From contig JASFPJ010000048.1 of NCBI GenBank assembly GCA_050116035.1, forward strand, positions 1-14,911: a DNA stretch of 14,911 nt, in the 5' to 3' direction. This document shows positions 1 through 6,779 of the stretch, piece by piece (within the stretch, counting starts at the first letter, position 1; every line of letters starts with the position of its first letter). Source of the stretch: SOIA01 sp050116035. GTDB taxonomy: Bacteria > Acidobacteriota > Aminicenantia > Aminicenantales > Aminicenantaceae. The notes under the pieces were generated by a model, which ran no database searches, was not told the DNA's origin, and saw only the letters and a list, made by a program, of their open reading frames with translations. Both the position numbers and the translations under genes were made by a program.

Positions 1-322
1 TGAAACAGGCAAAACCGATCGTCAGTCCTGAAATATTGAGGATGGAATACCCTTTGTGTCTTTTGATGTTTCTTAAGGCGATTTTTAAATAGTTTTTAAG
101 CATGGTGGCACTTCCAAAAAAATCATCAATGATTAAAATCGGTATCGTTCTAAAAATATCTCTCAGATACCAGAACAATGCTGAAATACGTCCTCTGTCT
201 TTGAACTCACGGACATATCTTTCTTCAATTCCTTCTATCAGAAATCGTCTCTCTTCAGAAGGCAGAATTTTCTTTAGTATCCATTGACCCAGTCTGGGTG
301 GTCTGGCTTTATTTGTCCTCAT
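1..322 (-). CDS. FtsX/MacB-like ABC transporter permease, N-terminal part (cut by window edge)
   Basis: About 107 N-terminal residues of a permease that continues past position 1. The ATG at 322-320 overlaps the TGA of the PadR gene upstream (ATGA), so the pair is translationally coupled. Residues 1 to about 78 form a soluble charged prefix (starts MRTNKARPPRLGQWILKK). The MacB-type membrane start follows, MLKNYLKIALRNIKRHKGYS, then NISGLTIGFAC at the first membrane helix. The same layout and the motif NISGLxIGxAC occur in the permease at 1049-3652, so the two are paralogues. The family exports substrates or transmits mechanical force, powered by a separate ATPase; no matching ATPase lies in the window. 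The substrate cannot be told. Confidence in the family is high; the missing C-terminus prevents further judgement. Confidence 0.85.
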   Translation of the reverse strand, partial: MRTNKARPPRLGQWILKKILPSEERRFLIEGIEERYVREFKDRGRISALFWYLRDIFRTIPILIIDDFFGSATMLKNYLKIALRNIKRHKGYSILNISGLTIGFACF

Positions 323-654
323 TGGCCTTCCAGCCATTCCTTAGTGAGATTATCAAAGCCTTTCCACATTTGATTCTGCAGTTGCCGAATATCTTTTAAA
401 GCCAATACTCCCTTCTTCGTTAATTTATAGTACTTTTTTGCTCTTCCGCCTCTTAATGAGGATGATTCACCAATATAGCTTTCCAGATACCTGTACTTGA
501 TGAGTCTATTCAGAGCGACATAGAGTGCGCCAAAGGACATATTTTTTCTCGTGATATGCTCCAATTGGTCTTTGATCGAAACGATATACGCATCATCTTT
601 TAATTTTAGAATGGTGAGTAATACGTTTTCTTCCAGTTTCGTTAAGACTCTCAT
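319..654 (-). CDS. PadR-family transcriptional regulator
   Basis: A 111-residue winged-helix regulator of the small PadR class. The N-terminal part (LTKLEENVLLTILKLKDDAY) and the DNA-binding segment MSFGALYVALNRL are typical, followed by the wing with GGRAKKYYKLTKKG and a C-terminal dimerisation helix (residues about 88-108). Start is the ATG at 654, preceded by AGGAT at good spacing. It lies directly upstream of, and overlaps by 4 nt, the permease starting at 322, the usual arrangement of PadR-permease modules. A strong promoter and a 15-nt perfect palindrome lie just upstream (680-723), so it probably represses itself and the permease. The inducer is unknown. It is a diverged paralogue of the PadR protein at 3649-3981. 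Confidence 0.92.
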   Translation of the reverse strand: MRVLTKLEENVLLTILKLKDDAYIVSIKDQLEHITRKNMSFGALYVALNRLIKYRYLESYIGESSSLRGGRAKKYYKLTKKGVLALKDIRQLQNQMWKGFDNLTKEWLEGQ

Positions 655-679
655 GATTATCCTATTTCAGCCTCATATA

Positions 680-694
680 TTTCTAAATTAGAAA
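680..694. promoter_or_regulatory. palindromic operator candidate, left PadR module
   Basis: TTTCTAAATTAGAAA is a perfect palindrome with 7-nt arms around one central base. It begins one base downstream of the -10 box and so covers the expected transcription start. That position suits a repressor site, most simply for the PadR protein encoded next to it. PadR binding is inferred. Confidence 0.55.
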
Positions 695-695
695 C

Positions 696-723
696 ATTAT
701 ATCAAAATAAGCATAATAGTCAA
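696..723 (-). promoter_or_regulatory. sigma70-type promoter of the left PadR-permease module
   Basis: Read on the minus strand: -35 TTGACT (723-718), 16-nt spacer, -10 TATAAT (701-696). The match to consensus is 5/6 and 6/6. The start codon of the PadR gene is about 40 nt downstream. Confidence 0.75.
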
Positions 724-740
724 GACTATTCCAAATGACA

Positions 741-823
741 AATAAAGATACAGTCGATACAAGGGACTTAAAATTCCTTGGGGGTGCTCAAACGTGCGGG
801 TTCGAGTTTGGCCCTCGGCACTT
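741..823 (+). pseudogene. decayed tRNA-Leu(UAA)-like sequence, copy 1
   Basis: The anticodon arm is recognisable: AGGGA / CTTAAAA / TTCCT at 762-778, with a UAA anticodon at 769-771. A long variable region and a T-arm-like GCGGGTTCGAGT (796-807) follow. The T stem no longer pairs on its 3' side (TTGGC instead of CCCGC), and the 5' acceptor and D arms are unrecognisable, so this is a remnant and not a working tRNA. Related DNA continues to about 932. A second, better preserved copy lies at 4081-4168. Confidence 0.5.
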
Positions 824-849
824 TTGCCTGTATTTAATTCCTTAGAATG

Positions 850-932
850 GAGTTAATCACCTCTACTAAGATAAACTCAGCCGAAATAAGCGGAAACAGA
901 CATTTTTGTCTGGTTTGGCAAGCTAATGTTCC
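850..932. repeat. diverged direct repeat downstream of the tRNA-Leu remnant, copy 1
   Basis: After the tRNA-like remnant, the stretch containing TAATCAC, AACTCAGCCGAAATAAGCG, AAACA and TTTGGCA recurs in the same order and spacing at 4199-4275. This copy can fold locally through AACAGAC/GTCTGGTT (894-917). The rest of the gap up to the permease end at 1049 shows nothing recognisable. The similarity was judged by eye. Confidence 0.5.
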
Positions 933-1048
933 CAATTTTTCTTCAGGGCTTAAATGAATTGCAGAGACACGCCGGACTCAAGATCCGCTCGGTGAACAAT
1001 CTTGACTGGTTTGTATAGCGAATAAGATGATACAGCTCCTTGGGATGT

Positions 1049-3652
1049 TCATTCATACCGTAGCGAATCCACCGGATTGGCTATAGCGGCTTTGATAGAT
1101 TGGTAGCTGACGGTTAAAAGAGCAATAGTTAATGCCATCAGACCGGAAAGAATGAAAATCCAGACACTCAAACTAATCCGGTAGGCAAAGTTGTTTAACC
1201 ATTTCTTCATCAATAAGTAAACAATTGGCCAGGCAGCAACGATGGAAAATAATACTATATTAATTAAATCTTTAGTGAGCATAAACATAATATGAGATCC
1301 AGAAGCTCCCAACAATTTTCTTATTCCTATCTCTCTTGTCCTCCGCGCAATTGAAAAAGACGTCAGGCTAAACATCCCAACACTTGAGATTAACAACACA
1401 AGAAGAGTTCCGTATCGAACAAGGAGACCGAGCAGTTGCTCATTTTTGTACAAACGATCAAGCTCTTCATCCAGGAAGGCGTAATCAAAGGATTCCCCAG
1501 GGAGAATTTCTTTGATTTTACTCTTGATAAAACTGAGTGCTTCGGCAATATGGCCTTTCTGGAGTCTGATATATACATTTCTTCCACCTCCAAGCTCTAA
1601 GAGCATAGGCCGGATTTTCTTATGGAGGGATTCTGTATGATAATCTTTGATAACTCCGATGATAATTTTTTTTCGCGCGTTAGGAGAGCCTGGAACGAAT
1701 ATGAATTCTTTCCCCAAAGGCTCATTTATTTCCATGATACGAACAGCTGTTTCATTCAAAATCACGGCATTGGTAGAATCGCTCGAAAATTTGTGAGAAA
1801 AGAAGCGTCCCTCTGCCATCTCCAAGTTTAATGTTTTCAGAAAATCATAATCGACCCAGTTCTGTCCGATTAAGCCTTCAATTTCTTTGGTTTTCCCAGA
1901 CCAGGAGAACGCAGAAGAAAAATCTGAAGTTCCCCAAGTATCCATGCGAAACCTCGATGAAGCAATACACAGTACCTGTGGATGGTTTGATAGTTCCTGC
2001 TTAATTGTGGATGCTTTTTCAATAAATTCTCTAGTGGCTTTAAAAACAAGGATGTTTTCCTTGTCAAAGCCCAGGTCTTTATTACGCAAATGATGCAATT
2101 GTTGATTAATAAAAAGAATACAACCGATAAATCCTACAGAAAGAGCAAATTGAATGATAACCAGGGTCTTTCTGAATAAAGAGCTCCTGCTTTTTCCTTC
2201 CGTAATCTTCCCTTTGCGATGATGTAGCTTAAAAAACGGAATATTCCCTTTCAGGAGAGGAACTGGATGAAAAGAAGAGAGGAAAAAAGCTGGATAGCTC
2301 CCGGAAACAACTCCCGTGAACAACGCAATTCCAATCATGCTCAAAAAAAGATTTGGAGTGTATTTGAAATCGATCTGTGTGCCTAGCATCGAATTGAGTG
2401 AAGGAAGGAATTGTACTATAATGAACGCAGCCAAAAGTAAAGACAGAAGCGATAGAATCATCGATTCACATAAAAACTGCGTTACTAGCTGAAAACGGGA
2501 AGATCCGATCACTTTTTTTATACCAATCTCTTTAAACCGCTGCTCTGACTGGGCTGTCGACAGATTCATGAAATTTATACATGCAATAAGCAGTACAAGA
2601 AGAGCCATCATAGAAAAGATATAAACATAAGTGATGCGCCCTCCTCCTCCGAGTGCATGAAGGTGAACACGCTTAATAGGCTGTAAATGAAGATTAAGGT
2701 TGCTGTCATATTTATGTGCTTTTAATACACCAGAGACTTTCTTGTTGACTAACTCAGGGACAATATTTTTCTCGAGCAATACATAAGCAAAGACATTCTT
2801 ATTTCTCCAAGTATTCATCCAGTCATACAGGATTTCAACCGGCACTAAAAAATCAAACTGAAGATGTGAATTCTGAGGGATGTCTTTCAGGATTCCTGTG
2901 ACTGTAAGTGGAATGTCATCAGAATATCCACTGTTATAGGAAACAGTTTTTCCTATCGGATCATCCTGGCCGAAAAGCTTAGCTGCCAGATTTTTTGTGA
3001 TAACGACGGAATTCGGGACTGAAAGAGCTGTTTTTGGCTCTCCCTTCTCAAATGGAAAAGAAAACATGCTGAAAAAGGAGGGATTTATATAACTTCCTAT
3101 GCAGGAAAAACTTTTTTTGTTGAAAGCAATCTTCATTTCCCAGGATTTAAAACTCGTTGCATTATTAATTTCTGGAAAATGCTCCCTTAAGTAAGCGGCC
3201 AAAGGACCCGGGAGATTCCTTCCATGCTCTTCTCCATCATCAGATGAGTATACAACCCGGTATAGACGGTCTGCATTTTTATGGAACCGGTCATAACTCA
3301 GCTCATGCTGAACCCAAAGCATTATTATTAAAGAACAAGCCAGGCCAATAGATAAGCCAGAAATGTTAATAAAAGAATGAATCACATTTTTTCTTATATT
3401 TCTCAGGGTGATCTTAATATAGTTTTTAAACATGATGAACCTCCAAGCAATATTCATCCGGAATACTCCAAAGCATAATTTGAGGATTTGGAACCAGAGC
3501 CATACCTTTGCCTGAAAGGAACCGCACTCTTCCCCCAATTCAGCGTAGGCCTCTTCCAGATCACCAGACCTCTCAAGGTAGTAATCCTGGGAATAGAGAA
3601 ACGTAAGAATCCGCTCAGCCAGTTGAGGGACAGCGGGAGAGGTCCTTTTCAC
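1049..3652 (-). CDS. FtsX/MacB-like ABC transporter permease with N-terminal prefix domain
   Basis: An 867-residue membrane protein. Residues 1 to about 73 are a soluble prefix (KRTSPAVPQLAERILTFLYS) found on PadR-linked permeases. The permease proper begins at MFKNYIKITLRNIRKNVIHS. First half: helix 1 with NISGLSIGLACSLIIMLW, a large extracytoplasmic domain, then an FtsX segment (TYVYIFSMMALLVLLIACIN, ending with the EIGIKKVIGSS loop). Second half: a helix at SLFRKTLVIIQFALSVGFIG, a second large outer domain, and a C-terminal FtsX segment with REIGIRKLLGASG. The duplicated plan matches long MacB-type permeases. Start is GTG at 3652, overlapping the PadR stop as GTGA. No ABC ATPase is adjacent, so the partner must be encoded elsewhere. 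Substrate unknown. Confidence 0.92.
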   Translation of the reverse strand: MKRTSPAVPQLAERILTFLYSQDYYLERSGDLEEAYAELGEECGSFQAKVWLWFQILKLCFGVFRMNIAWRFIMFKNYIKITLRNIRKNVIHSFINISGLSIGLACSLIIMLWVQHELSYDRFHKNADRLYRVVYSSDDGEEHGRNLPGPLAAYLREHFPEINNATSFKSWEMKIAFNKKSFSCIGSYINPSFFSMFSFPFEKGEPKTALSVPNSVVITKNLAAKLFGQDDPIGKTVSYNSGYSDDIPLTVTGILKDIPQNSHLQFDFLVPVEILYDWMNTWRNKNVFAYVLLEKNIVPELVNKKVSGVLKAHKYDSNLNLHLQPIKRVHLHALGGGGRITYVYIFSMMALLVLLIACINFMNLSTAQSEQRFKEIGIKKVIGSSRFQLVTQFLCESMILSLLSLLLAAFIIVQFLPSLNSMLGTQIDFKYTPNLFLSMIGIALFTGVVSGSYPAFFLSSFHPVPLLKGNIPFFKLHHRKGKITEGKSRSSLFRKTLVIIQFALSVGFIGCILFINQQLHHLRNKDLGFDKENILVFKATREFIEKASTIKQELSNHPQVLCIASSRFRMDTWGTSDFSSAFSWSGKTKEIEGLIGQNWVDYDFLKTLNLEMAEGRFFSHKFSSDSTNAVILNETAVRIMEINEPLGKEFIFVPGSPNARKKIIIGVIKDYHTESLHKKIRPMLLELGGGRNVYIRLQKGHIAEALSFIKSKIKEILPGESFDYAFLDEELDRLYKNEQLLGLLVRYGTLLVLLISSVGMFSLTSFSIARRTREIGIRKLLGASGSHIMFMLTKDLINIVLFSIVAAWPIVYLLMKKWLNNFAYRISLSVWIFILSGLMALTIALLTVSYQSIKAAIANPVDSLRYE

Positions 3653-3981
3653 TTCCCATTCTCCGAGGAAATCTTAGGGATACCAGCCCATACCTGTTCA
3701 TGAGCCTTTTTGAGCTTCTGTAGATTTCGCAGGCCGTCCGGAGTGACTTCGTAATAGAATTTGCTTTTCCCACCTCGTTTGGCAGTCGGATCGCCCTTTA
3801 TTCTCCTGACTAATTGTTTTCGGACAAGATTATCTAAAGGCTGGTATATGGAAGCAAAGGACCACTTGTCGCCCATATCCTGGTAGATCTGCTTCCGGAT
3901 GCTCACACCGTAAGCATTGTCTTTAAGCTTAAGGACGGTCAGGAGGATGACCTCTTCATTGCGGGTGATGAATTTTGGCAT
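3649..3981 (-). CDS. PadR-family transcriptional regulator
   Basis: A 110-residue PadR winged-helix protein. Recognisable parts are the N-terminal helix (ITRNEEVILLTVLKLKDNAY), the recognition region WSFASIYQPLDNL, the wing with KRGGKSKFYYEVTPDG, and a C-terminal dimerisation helix. The ATG at 3981 is preferred because GGAG lies 6 nt before it; a TTG at 3993 would add four residues but has no ribosome site. Its TGA overlaps the GTG of the permease at 3652. The strong promoter and 9-bp inverted repeat upstream suggest negative autoregulation of the two-gene unit. Inducer and permease substrate are unknown. Confidence 0.93.
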   Translation of the reverse strand: MPKFITRNEEVILLTVLKLKDNAYGVSIRKQIYQDMGDKWSFASIYQPLDNLVRKQLVRRIKGDPTAKRGGKSKFYYEVTPDGLRNLQKLKKAHEQVWAGIPKISSENGK

Positions 3982-3993
3982 GATTTTCTCCAA

Positions 3994-4016
3994 TTAATAT
4001 CCGTTATGGATATTAA
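3994..4016. promoter_or_regulatory. palindromic operator candidate, right PadR module
   Basis: Perfect inverted repeat TTAATATCC / GGATATTAA, 9-nt arms with a 5-nt centre. It overlaps the last two bases of the -10 box and the expected transcription start. Same position as the palindrome of the left module but a different sequence, which suggests the two PadR proteins recognise different sites. Binding is inferred. Confidence 0.65.
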
Positions 4017-4043
4017 TATAATATATACGCAGTTTTTTGTCAA
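4015..4043 (-). promoter_or_regulatory. sigma70-type promoter of the right PadR-permease module
   Basis: Minus strand: -35 TTGACA (4043-4038, 6/6), 17-nt spacer, -10 TATATT (4020-4015, 5/6). It sits about 34 nt upstream of the PadR start at 3981. Confidence 0.75.
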
Positions 4044-4080
4044 AATGTTTACAATATTGTTATCTGCGATGGATAAAAAT

Positions 4081-4168
4081 TATGGAGAGTTACTCGTTTG
4101 TAGATGCAAAGGACTTAAAATCCCACGGAGTTGTGCCTCTGTGCGGGTTCGAGTCCCGCCCCTGGCGC
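4081..4168 (+). pseudogene. decayed tRNA-Leu(UAA)-like sequence, copy 2
   Basis: The 3' half is well preserved. It has an anticodon loop CTTAAAA (4114-4120, anticodon UAA at 4116-4118), a long variable region, a perfect T arm GCGGG/TTCGAGT/CCCGC (4143-4159) and an acceptor-like CCCTGGC (4160-4166). A D-loop-like GTAGATGC precedes the anticodon arm. The 5' side (from 4081) cannot pair with the acceptor 3' strand, and the outer anticodon-stem pairs are lost (AAGGA against TCCCA). It is therefore probably a non-functional remnant. Copy 1 is at 741-823. Confidence 0.6.
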
Positions 4169-4198
4169 TCTTTTTACACTTGACTTCCGCATGATGAA

Positions 4199-4275
4199 AT
4201 AATCACAGTAACCAAACTAAATTCAGCCAAAACAAGCGTAAACAAACAAAGATGGCTTATTTTGGCATGTTTACA
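4199..4275. repeat. diverged direct repeat with internal hairpin, copy 2
   Basis: Counterpart of 850-932 (shared TAATCAC, TTCAGCC, AAGCG, AAAC, TTTGGCA in order). This copy contains a clear inverted repeat: GCCAAAACAAGC (4226-4237) against GCTTATTTTGGC (4255-4266), one mismatch, 17-nt spacer. A second pair, GTAAAC and GTTTAC, is interleaved with it. No gene is evident from 4276 to 4366. Confidence 0.5.
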
Positions 4276-4366
4276 TCCCTGGTTTGTTCTTGGAATAATA
4301 GTCACAATGTGTTGATCATTATCAGCTTAAGGAGTTTCTAGAGCTAAGGCAAGATAAGAAGGCTGC

Positions 4367-4480
4367 GTGTACCGAAAAAGATCGAAGAAGACCATCGGAA
4401 GATTCAGAAATGAGCTAAAGACAGCTCGTATGATATCGCACAAGAATGTCTGCCACATGTTTGATTCAGGCGAGTCAGAT
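4367..4480 (+). pseudogene. remnant of a bacterial Ser/Thr protein kinase N-lobe
   Basis: Translation in this frame gives RFRNELKTARMISHKNVC followed by HMFDSGESD. This closely matches the helix-C/beta-4 part of Hanks-type kinases common in Acidobacteria and Aminicenantota, where a similar F-NELK-AR-ISHKNVC-M-DLGE string occurs. The upstream nucleotide-binding lysine region and the downstream hinge (ITMEYV-like) and catalytic loop are missing. The frame continues to 4588 but no longer resembles a kinase. It is read as a decayed fragment, not a working gene. The likeness rests on a short motif recognised by eye. Confidence 0.5.
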
Positions 4481-4625
4481 GTTTTCTCCTTGACAGAAAA
4501 ATGTCTGCTGTGTAAATTAGTCGAAAAATCCATGTCGAGTTTTCGCATGTTATCCAAAGTAGAAATTTTTGACAGGGGAAGTGTATAAGGTTTTTCAAAA
4601 ATCAAGATTGGAAAGGATGTGAGTT

Positions 4626-5855
4626 ATGACTCATAAACGCTTAATCAAGAGACGTGAATTTCTTAAACTGTCATCGGCTGCAGTTGTTGCCGGGCTGACA
4701 GATAGAATAACTGGCAAGCCGTGGACTGACAGCGGGTTTACGATAGAAGAAGCCGCACATAAAGTGGGAAGGCTTCCCCGCCGGAAGCTGGGCTACAGCG
4801 GCCGAGAAGTCTCCATTTTGATAGGGGCTGGTGATCTTGCTGAGGCTCCCACCGAAGCAGGAATTTTATGCGGTATGAACTACTGGCATAAGACTAACCG
4901 GTGGATGCAGAGCGGAGCGCCGGATTCTATCCTTAAGGACCGGGAAGCTCACTACTGCCAGGTAACAGTGGACCGGGTAGGGGGAGGTCGCCATACAGGC
5001 CGCATCGATGAGGACGAACATTATGCATTTGTTAAAGAAGCTTTGAAGAGGACAGGTCTCGGTTATTTTGACGATATGCAGTTTCACTTTGGCTACCACA
5101 GTACGGACGAGCTCAAAAAAGAAAGGGGTTTTGTTCGCGCTTTTGAACGACTGAAAAAGGAAGGACTGGTGAAGCATCTCTGTCTTTCACAGCATGGTTA
5201 TGCCGGTGATTCCAGAGTGCCGGGTGGACAGAGTGCAGCAGAGGTTTTGACCGCGGTGGTTGAGGACGGTCTCTATGAACACGCCCAATTCATGTATTCA
5301 TACGGTGCTGACCCAGAGATTGACCGGTTCATAGAATTTGCCCGAAAAAAAGGCTTTGGCACCATAGCCATGAAGACCGCGCGGGGCATCGGACGAATGA
5401 AACAGGATCAGGCATTTATGGACAGGCTGCCTGCGGGTGTATCCCCTCACAATGCGCTCGTGCGTTGGCTGACCACACGTACCAAGCTTGACGCTGCAGT
5501 CATTCGCGTCAGAAACCTTGAAGAATTTGTGGAGACATATTCAGGCGCTGGAAGGGAGCTTCGTGTCCAGGACGTACGGGCAATCGAGATGATGATATCT
5601 CAGGCTGACAGGACAGCGTGCCGCCTGTGCACAGAATGTCAACCTCACTGCCCTCAGCAGGTGCCCATAGCTGAAATCCTGCGCTTCGAGCGTTATGCCT
5701 TGGATGACAATGACTGGAATAAGGCCAGAAAGCTTTACGCAGAACTTCCCCGCACGGGTGATATGTGTGTCAATTGCAAAACCTGTATTACGCACTGCCC
5801 GCAGGGCCTTAGGATTCCCGATAAACTCGCAAAAGCCCATACTCTTCTAAGCTAA
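4626..5855 (+). CDS. Tat-exported aldo/keto-reductase-like protein with two C-terminal [4Fe-4S] motifs
   Basis: A 409-residue protein. The N-terminus has a twin-arginine signal, KRREFLKLSS (R9, R10), followed by the hydrophobic AAVVAGL, so export in folded form with its cofactor is likely. The AKR barrel starts near residue 49 with LPRRKLGYSGREVSIL and includes LGYFDDMQFHFGYHSTDELK, FERLKKEGLVKHLCLSQHG and the C-terminal FGTIAMKTARG. Two ferredoxin-type clusters follow, CxxCxxCxxxCP at C332/C335/C338/C342 and at C381/C384/C387/C391. The segment that normally reads NYFDTAxxYG is here NYWHKTNRWM, so the usual catalytic Asp and Tyr appear absent. It may be a redox or binding protein rather than a carbonyl reductase. 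AAAGGA precedes the ATG. It is apparently monocistronic. Confidence 0.85.
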   Translation: MTHKRLIKRREFLKLSSAAVVAGLTDRITGKPWTDSGFTIEEAAHKVGRLPRRKLGYSGREVSILIGAGDLAEAPTEAGILCGMNYWHKTNRWMQSGAPDSILKDREAHYCQVTVDRVGGGRHTGRIDEDEHYAFVKEALKRTGLGYFDDMQFHFGYHSTDELKKERGFVRAFERLKKEGLVKHLCLSQHGYAGDSRVPGGQSAAEVLTAVVEDGLYEHAQFMYSYGADPEIDRFIEFARKKGFGTIAMKTARGIGRMKQDQAFMDRLPAGVSPHNALVRWLTTRTKLDAAVIRVRNLEEFVETYSGAGRELRVQDVRAIEMMISQADRTACRLCTECQPHCPQQVPIAEILRFERYALDDNDWNKARKLYAELPRTGDMCVNCKTCITHCPQGLRIPDKLAKAHTLLS

Positions 5856-5886
5856 GTGCAGCAAAATTATTTGGTACAACGAATAC

Positions 5887-5960
5887 AAATAAGCCTGGTA
5901 TGCTCTGGCATATAGGGCGCCAAGAATGACCGGCTCATTTTCGGTGTGATAGGCTTATTT
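5887..5960. repeat. 10-bp perfect inverted repeat downstream of the AKR-like gene
   Basis: AAATAAGCCT (5887-5896) and AGGCTTATTT (5951-5960) are exact inverted copies separated by 54 nt. They could close a long stem-loop in the 3' untranslated region. There is no U-run of terminator type directly after it, so its role is open. Confidence 0.35.
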
Positions 5961-6050
5961 ATCGTCAGAGGATATGCATGAGAAATTTATAAGGCTTTCA
6001 GATTCAAAAAGGAATTTTAGGCAAATTTATTCATAACAAAAGGATATGAA

Positions 6051-6779
6051 ATGAAAAAAATTGAAGAAAAATTTCTTGAAATCAGGAGATTTTGCGAAAA
6101 AAATACAAACCCGGAAATCGAAAAAAAGTACTCCCGCTATTTTACTGAAGGGTATGATGCCTATGGCCTTGACCAGAAAACGTATGAATCTCAACGGGAT
6201 AAATGGCTGGAACAATGGAAGGACGATCTCACACTGAACGATTTTTTACTATTGGGGGATAGGCTGATCTCTACCGGTAAATATGAGGAAGCCAGTTTTG
6301 CGATAAGTTTTATTTACTCCAATAAAGATAAGCTGACTGCTGAAACATTCGACAAATTGGGCAGTTGGTTAGAGAAGGGGATCATAAATTGGGCGCATAC
6401 GGATGTTCTTTGTGGCAAAGCTTTATCCTATTTTTTCACTCATCAAATCATTGAACTCGAATCCTTAAAAGAATGGACTGAATCTGCGTCGAAATGGAAA
6501 AGACGTTCTGTGCCGGTCATTTTGATTGATGTATTGAAGATGGATATCCCGCTCAAAAAATTATTCAGTATCATTGAACCCCTGATGTTAGACACTGAGA
6601 AATTTGTGCAAAAGGGCCTGGGATGGTTTTTGAGGGAAGCCTGGAAAATCTATCCTGAAGAAACAGAAGATTTTCTGCTGAAATGGAAAGACACATGCGG
6701 CCGGATAATCATTCAATACGCCACGGAGAAGATGGATAAAGAGAATAGAGACAGATTCAGAAGAACCAAGAAAAAATGA
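6051..6779 (+). CDS. DNA alkylation repair protein, AlkD-like HEAT-repeat glycosylase
   Basis: A 242-residue all-helical protein matching the DNA alkylation repair (AlkD) family, which excises positively charged alkylated bases such as N3- and N7-alkylpurines by wrapping DNA on a curved HEAT-like scaffold. Typical family stretches are the helix pair around WLEKGIINWAHTDVLCGKAL (including the conserved N-W-x-x-x-D pattern), WTESASKWKRRSVPVILI, and the C-terminal FVQKGLGWFLREAWKIYPEE with WKDTCGRIIIQYATEKM. Length fits the family. The ATG at 6051 follows an AAAGGA site at close spacing. It stands alone between two non-coding stretches, with no ada, alkA or other repair gene beside it. Function is assigned from family resemblance only. 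Confidence 0.85.
   Translation: MKKIEEKFLEIRRFCEKNTNPEIEKKYSRYFTEGYDAYGLDQKTYESQRDKWLEQWKDDLTLNDFLLLGDRLISTGKYEEASFAISFIYSNKDKLTAETFDKLGSWLEKGIINWAHTDVLCGKALSYFFTHQIIELESLKEWTESASKWKRRSVPVILIDVLKMDIPLKKLFSIIEPLMLDTEKFVQKGLGWFLREAWKIYPEETEDFLLKWKDTCGRIIIQYATEKMDKENRDRFRRTKKK

Noticed and set aside
4081..4168. Functional tRNA-Leu(UAA)
   Set aside because: The 5' acceptor strand cannot pair with the 3' strand, the D arm is not recognisable and two anticodon-stem pairs are lost, so a remnant is more likely.
4006..4194. 62-residue frame across the PadR promoter and the tRNA-Leu remnant
   Set aside because: It runs through the promoter, operator and tRNA-like sequence and has no protein-like conservation.
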